From Pacificoceanicola onchidii (GTDB taxonomy: Bacteria > Pseudomonadota > Alphaproteobacteria > Rhodobacterales > Rhodobacteraceae), in NCBI RefSeq assembly GCF_004804335.1, contig NZ_SRXY01000009.1, forward strand, positions 62,001 through 126,000: a stretch of DNA of 64,000 nucleotides, read 5' to 3'. The notes under the pieces were generated by a model, which did no database searches, was not told where the DNA came from, and saw nothing but the letters and a program-made list of their open reading frames with translations. The position numbers were made by a program, and so were the translations under genes. Below, piece after piece: positions 28,049-37,668 of this stretch (the stretch's first letter is position 1; every line of letters starts with the position of its first letter).

Positions 28049-29550
28049 CGCCGCGCCCGTTCCGCATCCAGCAGCATCAGCTGCAAGGAGGCCCGCCGCG
28101 CAACATCTTCCAGCCCCACGGCCCGGAGCGTGACAATTGCATCGGTCAGATCGCGCCCGTTGCCCTCGGCCCCGGCGTTGAACAGCGCCACGGCGCGCAG
28201 GATAACCTCACCCAGACGCCCCTGCGCCAACTGGTCCTGCAAAACCTGCGGCACAGCGGGACCGGAAAAGCCCATGGCAACGGCCTGCGCGTGTGGCAGA
28301 CCGGAAACTGTTGTCTCGCCCGGGCTCTGGCCTCGGGCGATGGCGGTCAGGAAACGCGCCTCGGGGCCATCATCAGCCAGTGTCGCGCTCAGCGCCTCGT
28401 AGCCGGGGGAGAGGAAAACGCTGCGCAGCGCCATGCGTTTGGCGCGCCCGGACAGGTCCAGCGGCGCAAGCCGCTCGGCAAACAGATCGGCAAAAGGCAC
28501 CAGAAGCCCGGCGCTCGCCATCTGCGACCAGACCTTGGGCAGAGCGATGGAAATCGCCCCAACCGCGCCGCGATCCAGCGCCTTTTCGAAGTCCTGTAGC
28601 GCATCAATGCGATCCCAAACCCCGCCAGAGGCCGCCGGTTTGCGCAAGGTATAAAGCCCCAGAAGCTGGTTGGCGGGCAGGGCACCGACACGGGCCAGCC
28701 GTTCCGCCGCCTCGATCTGCGCGCGCCAGCCATTGTCGCCCCCCAGATCCAGCACCGAAAACGCCAGCGGCAAAGGCGCGGTGGGCAAAGGCTCACCCAG
28801 AGCCTCGAACAAGCGGAACTCCAGCGGTGAGGGGCGCACCGGCGGGATCAATGCGCCGCGTTCCTCGGCCAGTTCATCGTCCAGAAAGCGCTCCATCAGG
28901 TCGACCTTGCGCGCGGGCAGATCACCCAGCGTGCGCGCCGAGCCAAGCAGCAGCGCCGCCCGTTGCCAATCGCCGCCCCGCGCGGTGCAGAAAATCCGGA
29001 GCGAAATATCCTCGCTCAGTGCCGGTTTGGCTCGGAGCGCCCCGCAAGGCGCAGCAGTCTGGCCCAGCAGCAGCCGCAGGTCCGACCAGCGCGCAAACAG
29101 GTCCGGGCTGTCATGGCCGGCAATCTCGATCAGCGCCAGCGCCTCTTCCACGGCCCCCAGCCGGATCAGCCAATCGAGCCGATGGCCCAGATGGCGCACC
29201 GCCGCTGCGCCGCCCGCAGGCGGATCGGCCTCGGCCAGCATCAGCGTGTGCAACAAATCGCGCAGCGCAGGCACCGCCGGGCGCGCCGCAGTGATCAATT
29301 CTCCCAGCCGCACCGGATCAGAGCCGAGCCAGAGCGTGGCCGGAAGGCCCGTCACCCGCGCCGGCAAAAGCCCCGCGCCGCCCGCATTGGGCGCGCCCAG
29401 CGTGGTGGAGGACACATCAGGCGGCAGGGCGCTTCCGGCAACCGGCTCGCTTTGCGCGCTTGCCATGGATGCGCCACAGGCCACACCCAAAGAACACAAC
29501 AGTGTGAAAACACGGGCCCGCACGGGCAATTTGGCACGATTACTGATCAT
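28045..29550 (-). CDS. Exported hypothetical protein, helical-repeat rich
   Basis: 501-residue protein of unknown function. The N-terminus (RAKLPVRARVFTLLCSLGVAC) is a signal peptide or lipoprotein-like leader, so it is likely periplasmic. The rest is Ala/Leu-rich with repeated helical pairs such as LGAVEEALALIEIAG and GDWQRAALLLGSART, suggesting TPR- or SEL1-like packing. The ATG at 29550 is chosen because GTGGAGC lies just upstream and it overlaps the stop of the small membrane gene before it. Its own stop overlaps xerD. I do not recognise the family. Position suggests an accessory role in envelope or division, but this is only context. Confidence 0.7.
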   Translation of the reverse strand: MISNRAKLPVRARVFTLLCSLGVACGASMASAQSEPVAGSALPPDVSSTTLGAPNAGGAGLLPARVTGLPATLWLGSDPVRLGELITAARPAVPALRDLLHTLMLAEADPPAGGAAAVRHLGHRLDWLIRLGAVEEALALIEIAGHDSPDLFARWSDLRLLLGQTAAPCGALRAKPALSEDISLRIFCTARGGDWQRAALLLGSARTLGDLPARKVDLMERFLDDELAEERGALIPPVRPSPLEFRLFEALGEPLPTAPLPLAFSVLDLGGDNGWRAQIEAAERLARVGALPANQLLGLYTLRKPAASGGVWDRIDALQDFEKALDRGAVGAISIALPKVWSQMASAGLLVPFADLFAERLAPLDLSGRAKRMALRSVFLSPGYEALSATLADDGPEARFLTAIARGQSPGETTVSGLPHAQAVAMGFSGPAVPQVLQDQLAQGRLGEVILRAVALFNAGAEGNGRDLTDAIVTLRAVGLEDVARRASLQLMLLDAERARR

Positions 29551-29689
29551 CAAGCTCCACGGGTAGACGAATCTCTGTTTGCGGCGGGCTGAAGTCGGCG
29601 CCAAAGAACGGCCCGACGTAGGCATAGCCAACCAGAACTATTGCCCCAAGAACAAGAAGATAGAACAAGTATTTCAATAGGCGCCCCAT
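29540..29689 (-). CDS. Small (49-residue) membrane protein at the head of the xerD operon
   Basis: A 49-codon gene. Residues 4-24 (LLKYLFYLLVLGAIVLVGYAY) form one membrane span, followed by a short polar tail ending PVELDDQ. AGGGAG lies about 8 nt before the ATG at 29689. It overlaps the next gene by 11 nt, and all three genes (this, the 501-residue protein, xerD) overlap, so translation is coupled. The divergent aroK lies 94 bp away. Function is unknown; size and coupling suggest a partner of the exported protein. Confidence 0.75.
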   Translation of the reverse strand: MGRLLKYLFYLLVLGAIVLVGYAYVGPFFGADFSPPQTEIRLPVELDDQ

Positions 29690-29783
29690 GTGCGCGTCTC
29701 CCTGCCTCACTGTTTTTTCAAGTTTATACCTAGCCTTTTTGTCGCGTTCACGTCATTCACGCAACGAAGAAACGAATGGGCGA

Positions 29784-30359
29784 ATGATGGCCGAAGAGAC
29801 GCAAGGGGCGGAACCGGTTCTTTTGAAGACGGTTGTGCTTGTGGGGATGATGGGTGCGGGCAAGACGGCGGTGGGCCGCACGCTGGCCGCGCAGCTGGGG
29901 GTGCCGTTCAAGGATTCCGATCACGAGATCGAAGCCGCCGCCAACATGACCATCGCCGAGATTTTCGAACGCGACGGCGAGCCGTTCTTTCGCCGCAAGG
30001 AAACCCAGATCATAGACCGTCTTCTGGACGGCGATCCTTGCGTTCTGTCCACCGGCGGCGGTGCGTTCATGAGCGCCGAGAACCGCGAGATGATCAGCGC
30101 CAAGGGCGTCTCTGTCTGGCTCAACGCCGATCTGGAGGTGCTCTGGGAGCGGGTCAGGCACAAGGACACGCGCCCGTTGCTGCGCTCGCCCGATCCCAAG
30201 GGCACGCTGACCGCGCTTTATGAAAACCGTGTGCCGACCTATGCGCTGGCCGATGTCACGGTGCTGTCCGAAGGCGGGCGCACGCTCGATGCCCAGGCAG
30301 GCGTGGTGCGCCAGGCGCTTTTGGACAGCCGCCCGGACGTATTGGAGAAAAAGACATGA
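29784..30359 (+). CDS. aroK: Shikimate kinase AroK
   Basis: 191-residue P-loop kinase that phosphorylates shikimate at O3 in chorismate synthesis. Walker A GMMGAGKT (21-28), the substrate-binding DSDHEIE, RKETQI and LSTGGGAFM stretches, and the lid Arg in KDTRPLL are present. Twin ATG codons lie at 29784 and 29787. Its stop overlaps the ATG of aroB (ATGA). aroK-aroB is the usual pair. Confidence 0.95.
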   Translation: MMAEETQGAEPVLLKTVVLVGMMGAGKTAVGRTLAAQLGVPFKDSDHEIEAAANMTIAEIFERDGEPFFRRKETQIIDRLLDGDPCVLSTGGGAFMSAENREMISAKGVSVWLNADLEVLWERVRHKDTRPLLRSPDPKGTLTALYENRVPTYALADVTVLSEGGRTLDAQAGVVRQALLDSRPDVLEKKT

Positions 30360-31471
30360 CCGAGATCGTCGAGGTTCCGCTTGAAGGGCGCGAATACCAG
30401 GTGCGCATTGGCGAAGGCCTGCTGGCCCGCGCCGGGGCGGAGATCGCCCCCTTGCTGCACCGCCCGCGCGTGGCGATTGTCAGCGATGCCAACGTGGCGG
30501 CTTTGCATCTCGACACTCTGGTAAAGGCGCTTGAGGCCGAGGGCATCGCCTCGGTTTCCCTGACCCTGCCTGCGGGCGAGGCCACCAAAGGCTGGCCGGA
30601 GTTCACCCGCACGGTCGAATGGCTGCTTGAACAGAAGGTCGAGCGCCGCGACGTGGTGGTCGCTCTGGGCGGCGGCGTGATCGGTGATCTGGTGGGCTTT
30701 GCCGCCGCGGTGCTGCGCCGGGGCGTGCGCTTTGTGCAGGTGCCAACCTCGCTCTTGGCGCAGGTGGACAGCTCCGTCGGCGGCAAGACCGGCATCAATG
30801 CGCCGCAGGGCAAGAACCTGATTGGCGCGTTCCATCAACCGTCTCTGGTGCTGGCGGACATCGGCGTACTGGGGACACTGACCGAACGCGACTTCCTTGC
30901 GGGTTATGGCGAGGTGGCCAAATACGGTTTGCTGGGCGACGCAGATTTCTTTGACTGGCTGGAAGTGAACGGGCCGAAGGCGGCCGCAGGCGACATGGCC
31001 GCGCGCGCCTATGCGGTTAAACGCTCGGTCGAGATGAAGGCCGAGATTGTGCTGCGCGACGAGACGGAGCAGGGGGATCGGGCGCTGCTCAACCTCGGCC
31101 ACACGTTCTGCCACGCACTGGAAGCGGCGACGGGCTATTCGGATCGTCTGCTGCATGGCGAGGGTGTCGCGATCGGCTGTGCTCTGGCCTTCGAGCTTTC
31201 GTCGCGGCTGGGCCTGTGTTCACAGGAAGACCCGAGCCGCGTGCGCGAGCACCTTGCGGCCATGGGCATGAAGCGCGATCTGCGTGACATTCCGGGCGAT
31301 TTGCCGGATGCCGAGGTGCTGCTGGACCTGATGGGCCAGGACAAGAAGGTCATCGACGGGCAGCTGCGCTTTATTCTGGCGCGCGGGATCGGCGCGAGCT
31401 TTGTCACCTCCGAGGTGCCCAAGGATGTGGTGCTGGACCTGCTCAAGGAGCAACGCGCGGCCTGCAGCTGA
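30356..31471 (+). CDS. aroB: 3-dehydroquinate synthase AroB
   Basis: 371-residue NAD- and metal-dependent enzyme of the shikimate pathway. NAD-binding blocks ALGGGVIGDLVGFAAAVLRRG and VQVPTSLLAQVDSSVGGKTGIN are followed by NLIGAFHQPSLVL. The metal-site and catalytic blocks are GYGEVAKYGLLGD, LNLGHTFCHALEA and LHGEGVAIG. Length and order are those of the stand-alone form. It is coupled to aroK and ends before a strong bidirectional terminator. Confidence 0.96.
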   Translation: MTEIVEVPLEGREYQVRIGEGLLARAGAEIAPLLHRPRVAIVSDANVAALHLDTLVKALEAEGIASVSLTLPAGEATKGWPEFTRTVEWLLEQKVERRDVVVALGGGVIGDLVGFAAAVLRRGVRFVQVPTSLLAQVDSSVGGKTGINAPQGKNLIGAFHQPSLVLADIGVLGTLTERDFLAGYGEVAKYGLLGDADFFDWLEVNGPKAAAGDMAARAYAVKRSVEMKAEIVLRDETEQGDRALLNLGHTFCHALEAATGYSDRLLHGEGVAIGCALAFELSSRLGLCSQEDPSRVREHLAAMGMKRDLRDIPGDLPDAEVLLDLMGQDKKVIDGQLRFILARGIGASFVTSEVPKDVVLDLLKEQRAACS

Positions 31472-31546
31472 CCCTGCTTGCGACAGCAGGAGGTCCCAGA
31501 TCAGGTCCGGGACAGGGGGCGCACAAACCATGTCTGACTCCAAACA

Positions 31547-31578
31547 AAAACACCCCGAACCGGCGTTCGGGGTGTTTT
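31547..31578. terminator. Bidirectional terminator between aroB and the SPOR gene
   Basis: A perfect 14-bp stem, AAAACACCCCGAAC with GTTCGGGGTGTTTT around CGGC, has the A/T ends that supply a U-tract in either direction. It serves aroKB on the plus strand and the SPOR gene on the minus strand. Confidence 0.88.
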
Positions 31579-31597
31579 CGCGTTTAGAAACCGGCGT

Positions 31598-32896
31598 TTA
31601 ACGGATGTAGGCCTGCGTGTAGCCAACCGAGCGCGTGGTCCGCAGACCGGCGTCCAAAGCGGCGGCAGAGGCATAGGGGCCAACCATCACGCGGCGCAGC
31701 GTCTGACCGCCGCGCTTGAGCGTGCCGTAGCGCACTGGCAGACCGGCGGCGCTCAGCCGGGCCGCAGCGGCCTGAGCCTTGGCCTTCGTGGTGAAGGCCC
31801 CGATTTCCACGTAGCGCGCACCGCTTGCCTTGGGCGCGGAGCGGGTGGAGATCACCGGCGTTTTGACCGCATGGGCGCTGCCGCTGGTCGAAATAATGGG
31901 CGTCGGATACTGCTTCGTGTTGCCGACATAGGCGATTGTCGGCTCTTTCTTGCGGTGGACGCGCACCGAAGAGGTCAGCTTGCGCGGCACCCGGTTGGTC
32001 CAGACCTGCTGCGTGTCGCGGTATCCCTCGACCGTCTGATAGGCGCGGTAGGGGTTCAGCCGGTCATCGGACCAGGCCGGGCGGTATCCTTCGGGCACCG
32101 CAGACACCAGAACCTGCTGCTGGCGCTCATATACCTTGCGCGGAACGATCCGGGTCTGCGGGGTGATGGCGGGAGCAGTGGCTTTGCTGTCCTTCCAGCC
32201 ACGGCGCACGGAGGTCACCTGAGGCGCCTTTTGCGGACCGCAAGCCGAGACGTATGAACGGCCATCGACCACGCGGGTGCGCGAGCCGTTGATGCAGGGA
32301 CCGGCGCCGGTGGCGGGCGGCGCGGCGCGCACGGTGGCACGCGGCTGCGTCGGGGCCGGAGCGGGCACGCGGCGCACCACACGCGGGGGTTGCGCGGCGG
32401 GCGGTTTGGAAGCCGGGGCGCGGCGCACCACGGGGGCGGTGCGCGCGGTTGTGGTCGGGGCCGCAGGGGTCAGCGTGCCGGAGCCGCCGGGCAGAACCCG
32501 GATGGTGCCGCTGGGCTGGGCCAGGGTCACGCCGGACCGGACCGGGGCAGGCTGCGGATCGGCGGTGATCTGCACCGGCCGCGCTGTTGGCGCCGGCGCA
32601 GGGGCCGGGGCGGTTGCAGTGACCGGCGCGCTTGCGCCGCCGCCGCCGCCAAATGTCGGAGTCTGGCCGCAGATCTGCTTGCGCTGGCGCGTCACGCGCG
32701 GCACCCATGTCACGTTGCCATCAAACCCAGCGCGCACAAAGACGCAGCCTTTGTTGTCCACAAACTGGCGGCCATTGAAGGACGCAGGCGGGAAGTTCAC
32801 CGGAACCGCGTCAAGGCCCTGCGCCGCGGCGGGCTGGGAAACCATCCCCAGTCCGGCTGTGAACAGTGCGATAATCGTCAAGGATTTCAAAGTCAT
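31598..32896 (-). CDS. Exported SPOR-domain protein with Pro/Ala-rich linker
   Basis: 432-residue protein. The signal peptide (residues 1-26) ends near AAAQ. A short folded region with Cys (NKGCVFVRAG and QICGQT) follows, then a long Ala/Pro/Thr-rich low-complexity linker (about 90-210), a second Cys-containing block (GPCINGSRTRVVDGRSYVSACG), and a C-terminal SPOR domain (about 360-432, ARYVEIGAFTTKAKAQAAAARL). SPOR domains bind denuded glycans at division sites, so a septal or cell-wall role is likely. GGGGG stands before the ATG at 32896. The gene is monocistronic with a terminator at 31547. Confidence 0.85.
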   Translation of the reverse strand: MTLKSLTIIALFTAGLGMVSQPAAAQGLDAVPVNFPPASFNGRQFVDNKGCVFVRAGFDGNVTWVPRVTRQRKQICGQTPTFGGGGGASAPVTATAPAPAPAPTARPVQITADPQPAPVRSGVTLAQPSGTIRVLPGGSGTLTPAAPTTTARTAPVVRRAPASKPPAAQPPRVVRRVPAPAPTQPRATVRAAPPATGAGPCINGSRTRVVDGRSYVSACGPQKAPQVTSVRRGWKDSKATAPAITPQTRIVPRKVYERQQQVLVSAVPEGYRPAWSDDRLNPYRAYQTVEGYRDTQQVWTNRVPRKLTSSVRVHRKKEPTIAYVGNTKQYPTPIISTSGSAHAVKTPVISTRSAPKASGARYVEIGAFTTKAKAQAAAARLSAAGLPVRYGTLKRGGQTLRRVMVGPYASAAALDAGLRTTRSVGYTQAYIR

Positions 32897-33069
32897 GTCT
32901 GCCCCCACAGATGCTCAAAGCACATTGCACCATGGATGTGCCCCTGTAAAGCATGGAAAGGTTAAGGATTTACCCGCAAAACAATTCGTGATTGATCGCA
33001 CGCCTCGGCTGCCCGGAGTCCTTGACGGAATCCGGTGCCATGACAGTGCAGACCCAAGGTGAGGCCGCT

Positions 33070-33702
33070 TTACTGCGTGCCGAACATCCGGTCGCCGGCG
33101 TCGCCAAGTCCCGGTACGATATAGCCTTTTTCGTTCAGCTTCTCATCGAGGGAGGCGGTCACAACCGGCACATCCGGGTGCGCCTCTTTCATGCGCGCAA
33201 CGCCCTCGGGCGCGGCCAGAAGGCAGAGGAAACGGATGTTCTTGGCGCCCGACGCCTTGACCATGTCAATCGCCGCAACCGAGCTGTTGCCCGTGGCCAG
33301 CATCGGGTCAACCACGATGGTCAGACGCTCATCCATGTGTTGCGGCAGCTTGTTATAGTATTCCACCGGCTCTAGGGTTTCCTCATCACGGTAAAGCCCG
33401 ATGAAGCCCACGCGGGCCGAGGGGATCAGCTCCAGAATGCCATCCAGAAGCCCGTTGCCCGCGCGCAGGATCGAAACCAGCGCCAGCTTCTTGCCCGCAA
33501 TCACCGGCGCGTCCATCGCGCACATGGGCGTTTCAATCGCCTCGCTCGCCATCGGCATTTCGCGCGTGACTTCATAAGCCAGCAGCAGGCTGATCTCGCG
33601 CAGGAGGCTGCGGAATTTGCCGGTGGAGCAATCCGTCTTGCGCATCTGCGTCAGCTTGTGTTGCACCAGCGGGTGGTCGACGATGGTCAGATGGTCACTC
33701 AT
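33070..33702 (-). CDS. upp: Uracil phosphoribosyltransferase
   Basis: 210-residue enzyme that converts uracil and PRPP to UMP. The PRPP-binding loop is [18 protein letters not shown], and the uracil-binding C-terminal stretch is [15 protein letters not shown]. It is the last gene of the nucleoside salvage operon, and its ATG overlaps the stop of add by 4 nt. It closes the route from cytidine through uridine and uracil to UMP. Confidence 0.96.
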   Translation of the reverse strand: MSDHLTIVDHPLVQHKLTQMRKTDCSTGKFRSLLREISLLLAYEVTREMPMASEAIETPMCAMDAPVIAGKKLALVSILRAGNGLLDGILELIPSARVGFIGLYRDEETLEPVEYYNKLPQHMDERLTIVVDPMLATGNSSVAAIDMVKASGAKNIRFLCLLAAPEGVARMKEAHPDVPVVTASLDEKLNEKGYIVPGLGDAGDRMFGTQ

Positions 33703-34736
33703 GCGGTCCTCGCGTTTTCGATTGTCTTGAGCACCTTGGCGCGGGTCTCTTCATCGCAGAAGGCGGCGGCCATGGCGGTTCTGTTCAACTCTGTAAAGAC
33801 ATCCGCATCCCAGCGAAAGGTCTTGGCGAGAGCGGCATATTCGCGGCGCATGGTTGTATGAAAAAACGGCGGATCGTCGGTTGAGACGGTCACTTTGACG
33901 CCGCGCTCCCGAAGCCTGTCGATCGGGTGCTGATCGAGGTTTGGGAAAACCCCGAGAAAGACGTTGGAGCCCGGGCAAACTTCCAGTGTCACGCCTTTTT
34001 CGATCAGCATATCGACGGTCGCTAGATCACCGATCACCCGAACGCCGTGACCGATGCGTTCCACGCCCAGATCCTCGACCGCCTCGCGCACCTCCTCAGG
34101 CCCGCGCCATTCGCCCGCGTGGGTGGTCAGCTTCAGTCCCGCTTCGCGCGCCATGTCATAGCTGTAGGCAAAGTCGCGTTGCTTGCCCTTGTTCTCGTCG
34201 CCGCCCATGCCAAAGCCGCAGATCCAGTCTCCGGCGGTTTCCGCCGCGCAGAGCGCCGCCGCCTTGGCTTTTTCCGGGCCGAAGTGACGGATGCACGTGA
34301 CGATGCCTCGAAGCGTGATGCCATTGGCCTTTTCCGCGGCCTCCGCCGCTTCGCGAATGGCGTGCAGGTATTCGCGCCATGCGCCCACATCCCCGCCGCC
34401 GCAGAAATCGGGCGAGAGGAAGGTCTCCGCATAAACCACGTCATTGGCCGCGCATTCCTCTAGGAAGGCGGTGCACAGGCGGGCGAAGTCTTCGGGCGTT
34501 TGCAAGACGGAGGTCGCCGCCTCGTAGACCGACAGGAAATGCACAAAGTCGCGGTAGGCATAAGAGCCGTCCGCGTTGAAGATCCCGCTCAGATCGACGT
34601 TCTTTTCCTTGGCCAGCCCCCGGATGAAGGACGGCGGAGCCGCGCCTTCGAAATGCAGGTGCAACTCGGCCTTGGGCAGGCGGGTGATGGCGTCGATGGC
34701 CTCTTCGTCCAGAGGCGGGCGGTCTTGCAGGGTCAT
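33699..34736 (-). CDS. add: Adenosine deaminase
   Basis: 345-residue zinc deaminase. Metal ligands lie in [19 protein letters not shown] carries the catalytic His/Glu pair with ADA motifs, and [12 protein letters not shown] gives the Asp pair. AAGGA precedes the ATG at 34736; a longer in-frame upstream start lacks a ribosome site. It lies between deoB and upp in the salvage operon. It might deaminate adenine rather than adenosine, since the families are close, but the operon context favours a nucleoside. Confidence 0.93.
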   Translation of the reverse strand: MTLQDRPPLDEEAIDAITRLPKAELHLHFEGAAPPSFIRGLAKEKNVDLSGIFNADGSYAYRDFVHFLSVYEAATSVLQTPEDFARLCTAFLEECAANDVVYAETFLSPDFCGGGDVGAWREYLHAIREAAEAAEKANGITLRGIVTCIRHFGPEKAKAAALCAAETAGDWICGFGMGGDENKGKQRDFAYSYDMAREAGLKLTTHAGEWRGPEEVREAVEDLGVERIGHGVRVIGDLATVDMLIEKGVTLEVCPGSNVFLGVFPNLDQHPIDRLRERGVKVTVSTDDPPFFHTTMRREYAALAKTFRWDADVFTELNRTAMAAAFCDEETRAKVLKTIENARTA

Positions 34737-34799
34737 GAGGAGAATCCTTGGCGGCACAATTTGACGGCGGATATCAAAACGCATCCGCCGGGGGAAGGC

Positions 34800-35990
34800 T
34801 CACAGAACAGATCGCCCGGGTCCCTGCGCCGGAACGCCGAGGTGGGCCGCAACGCTGGCGGCGATGTCTGCAAAACCGAAGGTGCCCAGATCGCCCGCGC
34901 CGCAGCCCGCGATCACAACAGGCACCTGTTCGCGCGTGTGATCGGTGCCGGTCCAAGTGGGATCGTTGCCGTGATCGGCGGTGATCAGGAGCATGTCGCC
35001 CTCCCGCAGGCGCGGCAGCAGCTTGCCCAGTTCCGCATCGAACCACTCAAGATGCGCCGCATAGCCCGCCACGTCGCGGCGGTGGCCATAGAGGCTGTCG
35101 AACTCGACAAAATTGGCGAAGGTGAGCGAGCCGTCCACGGCGTCTTCCACCAGATCGGACAGGTGCTCCATGAGCGTGGCGTCCGGCCCTTTGCGGACCT
35201 CGTCGATGCCTTCCATGGAGAAGATATCGCCAATCTTGCCAATGGCATAGACGTGTCTTCCTGCGTCTTGAACCCAATTGGTCAGCACCGGGCTGGGCGG
35301 GCGAATGGCATAGTCGTGGCGGTTGGACGTGCGCTCAAACGCGCCCGGCTCTCCGATGAAGGGGCGCGCAATGACGCGGCCCACCTTGCGCTCGTGCAGC
35401 ATCGGTGAGAGCCGTTCGCACAGGTCAAGCAGCCGGTCCAGCCCAAAGCTCTCCTCATGGGCGGCGATCTGAAAAACGCTGTCGATGGAGGTGTAGCAGA
35501 TCGGCTTGCCCGTCCGTATATGCTCTGCGCCAAGTTCCGCGATAATGGTTGTGCCGGAGGCGTGGCAATCGCCCAGAACACCATCGACGCCCGCGATCTC
35601 GCAGACGCGCTCGGTCAGCTCTGGCGGAAAGGTTGGCACGGTCTTGGGGAAATAGGTCCAGTCCCACGGCACCGGCAGACCGGCGATTTCCCAGTGGCCG
35701 GACGGGGTGTCCTTGCCTTTGGAGACCTCGCGCGCGACGCCCCAACGGCCCTGTGCCGTGCCTTCGGGTGTGCCCATGCCATCCGAGGCTTTTAGCGCAT
35801 GGAACAGCCCGAGCCGCGCCATGTTCGGCACGCGCAACGGGCCTTCGGGGCGCTTTGCCGCGCACCATTCGGCGATATGGCCCAGCGTGTTGGCCCCACT
35901 GTCCGGGCGATCCCCGTTGAAATAGGTGTCCGCATCCGGCGCGCCGCCGATGCCGACGCTGTCCATGACAATCAGGAACGCGCGGCTCAC
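34800..35990 (-). CDS. deoB: Phosphopentomutase
   Basis: 396-residue alkaline-phosphatase-fold enzyme that interconverts (deoxy)ribose 1- and 5-phosphate. The N-terminal metal-site motif is IVMDSVGIGGAPDA, and the later ADHGNDPTWTGTDHTRE gives further metal ligands. It acts after DeoA in the catabolism of deoxynucleosides. Its start overlaps the deoA stop by 4 nt. Confidence 0.96.
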   Translation of the reverse strand: MSRAFLIVMDSVGIGGAPDADTYFNGDRPDSGANTLGHIAEWCAAKRPEGPLRVPNMARLGLFHALKASDGMGTPEGTAQGRWGVAREVSKGKDTPSGHWEIAGLPVPWDWTYFPKTVPTFPPELTERVCEIAGVDGVLGDCHASGTTIIAELGAEHIRTGKPICYTSIDSVFQIAAHEESFGLDRLLDLCERLSPMLHERKVGRVIARPFIGEPGAFERTSNRHDYAIRPPSPVLTNWVQDAGRHVYAIGKIGDIFSMEGIDEVRKGPDATLMEHLSDLVEDAVDGSLTFANFVEFDSLYGHRRDVAGYAAHLEWFDAELGKLLPRLREGDMLLITADHGNDPTWTGTDHTREQVPVVIAGCGAGDLGTFGFADIAASVAAHLGVPAQGPGRSVL

Positions 35991-37279
35991 GCGATGCGCT
36001 CCCGCACCAGGGCGTCGCCTTTCGGCGCTTTGCCAAAGCGGATCGCGGCGCGGATCGTGGCCTCCGCCTTGTCGGCCTCTTCAAGCCGGGCGGCGTGGAT
36101 GCGGCAGAGCACGTCACCTTTGTTCAGCTTGCTGCCCAGACGGGTAACTTCCGACAGGCCCACCATCGGGTTGATCTGATCGCTCTCGACCTGCCGTCCG
36201 CCGCCCAAGGCAACCACGGCCAGCCCCAGCGCTTCGCCATCAATCGAGGCCACGGTGCCGGGGGTGTCGACCTCCACCGCGCGGATCACCGGGGCTTCGG
36301 GCATGAAGCGCCGCCAGTCCTCGACAAAGTTGATCGGCCCGCCAAGCCCGTAGACCATTCTGCCAAAGCGCTCTGCCGCCGCGCCGGAGGCGATGGCCTC
36401 GATCATCTTGGCCTCGCCATCTTTGATGCCGACATTGGCCAGCACCTCGGCGCCCAGCGCGATAGAGAGTTCATAGAGCGGCCCGCTGTCGCGGCCTGTC
36501 AGTGCGCACATGGCGGCGTCAACTTCCAAGGCGTTGCCCAGCGAAGGGGCGAGCGGCTCGTCCATGCCGGTGATCAGCACAGAGGTCTTGCAGCCTGCGC
36601 CATTGGCGGTGTCTACCATGGCACGGCTGAGCGCGCGGGCCTCTTCCATGGTTTTCAGGAAAGCCCCGGAGCCGGATTTCACATCCAGCACCAGCGATTC
36701 CAGCCCTGCCGCGAGTTTCTTCGACAGGATGGAGGCGCAGATCAGATCGAGGCTTTCGACCGTCGCGGTCACATCGCGCACGGCATAGAGTTTCTTGTCC
36801 GCCGGGGCGATTTCTGCGGAGGCGCTGACAATCGCGCAGCCCGCATCTTTGACCACCTGCCGAAAGCGGCGCTCGTCCGGGGCTGTGGCATAGCCCGGGA
36901 TGGCGTCGAGCTTGTCGAGCGTGCCGCCCGTATGGCCAAGCCCGCGCCCGGAAATCATCGGCACGTAAACGCCGCAGGCGGCCAGCGCCGGGGCCAGCAC
37001 CAGCGACGTGCAATCGCCCACGCCGCCGGTGGAATGCTTGTCCGCAACAGGGCCGGGCAGGTCCCAGGTCATCACATGGCCGGAATCGCGCATGGCGAGT
37101 GTCAGCGCCACGCGGCCCTCTTCGCTGAGCCCGCGCAGGCAGACCCCCATGGCAAAGGCCCCGGCCTGTGCATCCGACACGGTACCATCGGCCAAACCTT
37201 TGGCAAACCAGCGCAAATCGCTTGCAGGGACAGACTCTCCCTTGCGCAGATGCGCGATAATCCGGCGGGCGTCGGTCAT
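35987..37279 (-). CDS. deoA: Thymidine phosphorylase
   Basis: 430-residue pyrimidine nucleoside phosphorylase. The signature KHSTGGVGDCTSLVLAP binds phosphate, with SGRGLGHTGGTLDKLDAIPG as the second block, and ALGGGRQVESDQINPMVGLS near the C-terminus. It splits thymidine or deoxyuridine to base and deoxyribose 1-phosphate, which goes to DeoB. It overlaps both neighbours by 4 nt. Confidence 0.96.
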   Translation of the reverse strand: MTDARRIIAHLRKGESVPASDLRWFAKGLADGTVSDAQAGAFAMGVCLRGLSEEGRVALTLAMRDSGHVMTWDLPGPVADKHSTGGVGDCTSLVLAPALAACGVYVPMISGRGLGHTGGTLDKLDAIPGYATAPDERRFRQVVKDAGCAIVSASAEIAPADKKLYAVRDVTATVESLDLICASILSKKLAAGLESLVLDVKSGSGAFLKTMEEARALSRAMVDTANGAGCKTSVLITGMDEPLAPSLGNALEVDAAMCALTGRDSGPLYELSIALGAEVLANVGIKDGEAKMIEAIASGAAAERFGRMVYGLGGPINFVEDWRRFMPEAPVIRAVEVDTPGTVASIDGEALGLAVVALGGGRQVESDQINPMVGLSEVTRLGSKLNKGDVLCRIHAARLEEADKAEATIRAAIRFGKAPKGDALVRERIA

Positions 37280-37668
37280 GTGCGCTCCATATGGTCCGGG
37301 TTGAACGCGCCGGGCAGCAGATCGGCGACCGTGGTCACGGTTTCCTTGCCGTCGGTGGTGGCGAGTGTCACTTTGGCCTCGCGTTTGGCGAACTCGGCGA
37401 TTTTCTGGCGGCAGCCGCCGCAGGGCGGCACCGGTTCAGGGCTGTCGGCAATGACGTAAATCTCTTCGATTTTGGTCTCACCGGCAGCAACCATGGCCGC
37501 AATTGCGCCCGCTTCCGCACAGGTGCCTTCGGGATAGGCGACGTTTTCGACATTGCAGCCCACGTGAGTCGCGCCAGAGGACGTGCGCAAAGCAGCCCCG
37601 ACCTTGAATTTCGAGTAAGGAACATAGGCGTTTTCGCGCGCCGCGCGGGCGGCGTCGGACAATGACAT
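37276..37668 (-). CDS. cdd: Cytidine deaminase
   Basis: 130-residue homotetrameric-type cytidine deaminase. The zinc-binding motif is CAEAGAI with the catalytic Glu, and PPCGGCRQKIAEF gives the other two Cys ligands. The N-terminal YVPYSKFKVGAAL and GCNVENVAYPEGTCAE stretches are typical. GGGAG lies 7 nt before the ATG. It is the first gene of the salvage operon cdd-deoA-deoB-add-upp. Confidence 0.96.
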   Translation of the reverse strand: MSLSDAARAARENAYVPYSKFKVGAALRTSSGATHVGCNVENVAYPEGTCAEAGAIAAMVAAGETKIEEIYVIADSPEPVPPCGGCRQKIAEFAKREAKVTLATTDGKETVTTVADLLPGAFNPDHMERT

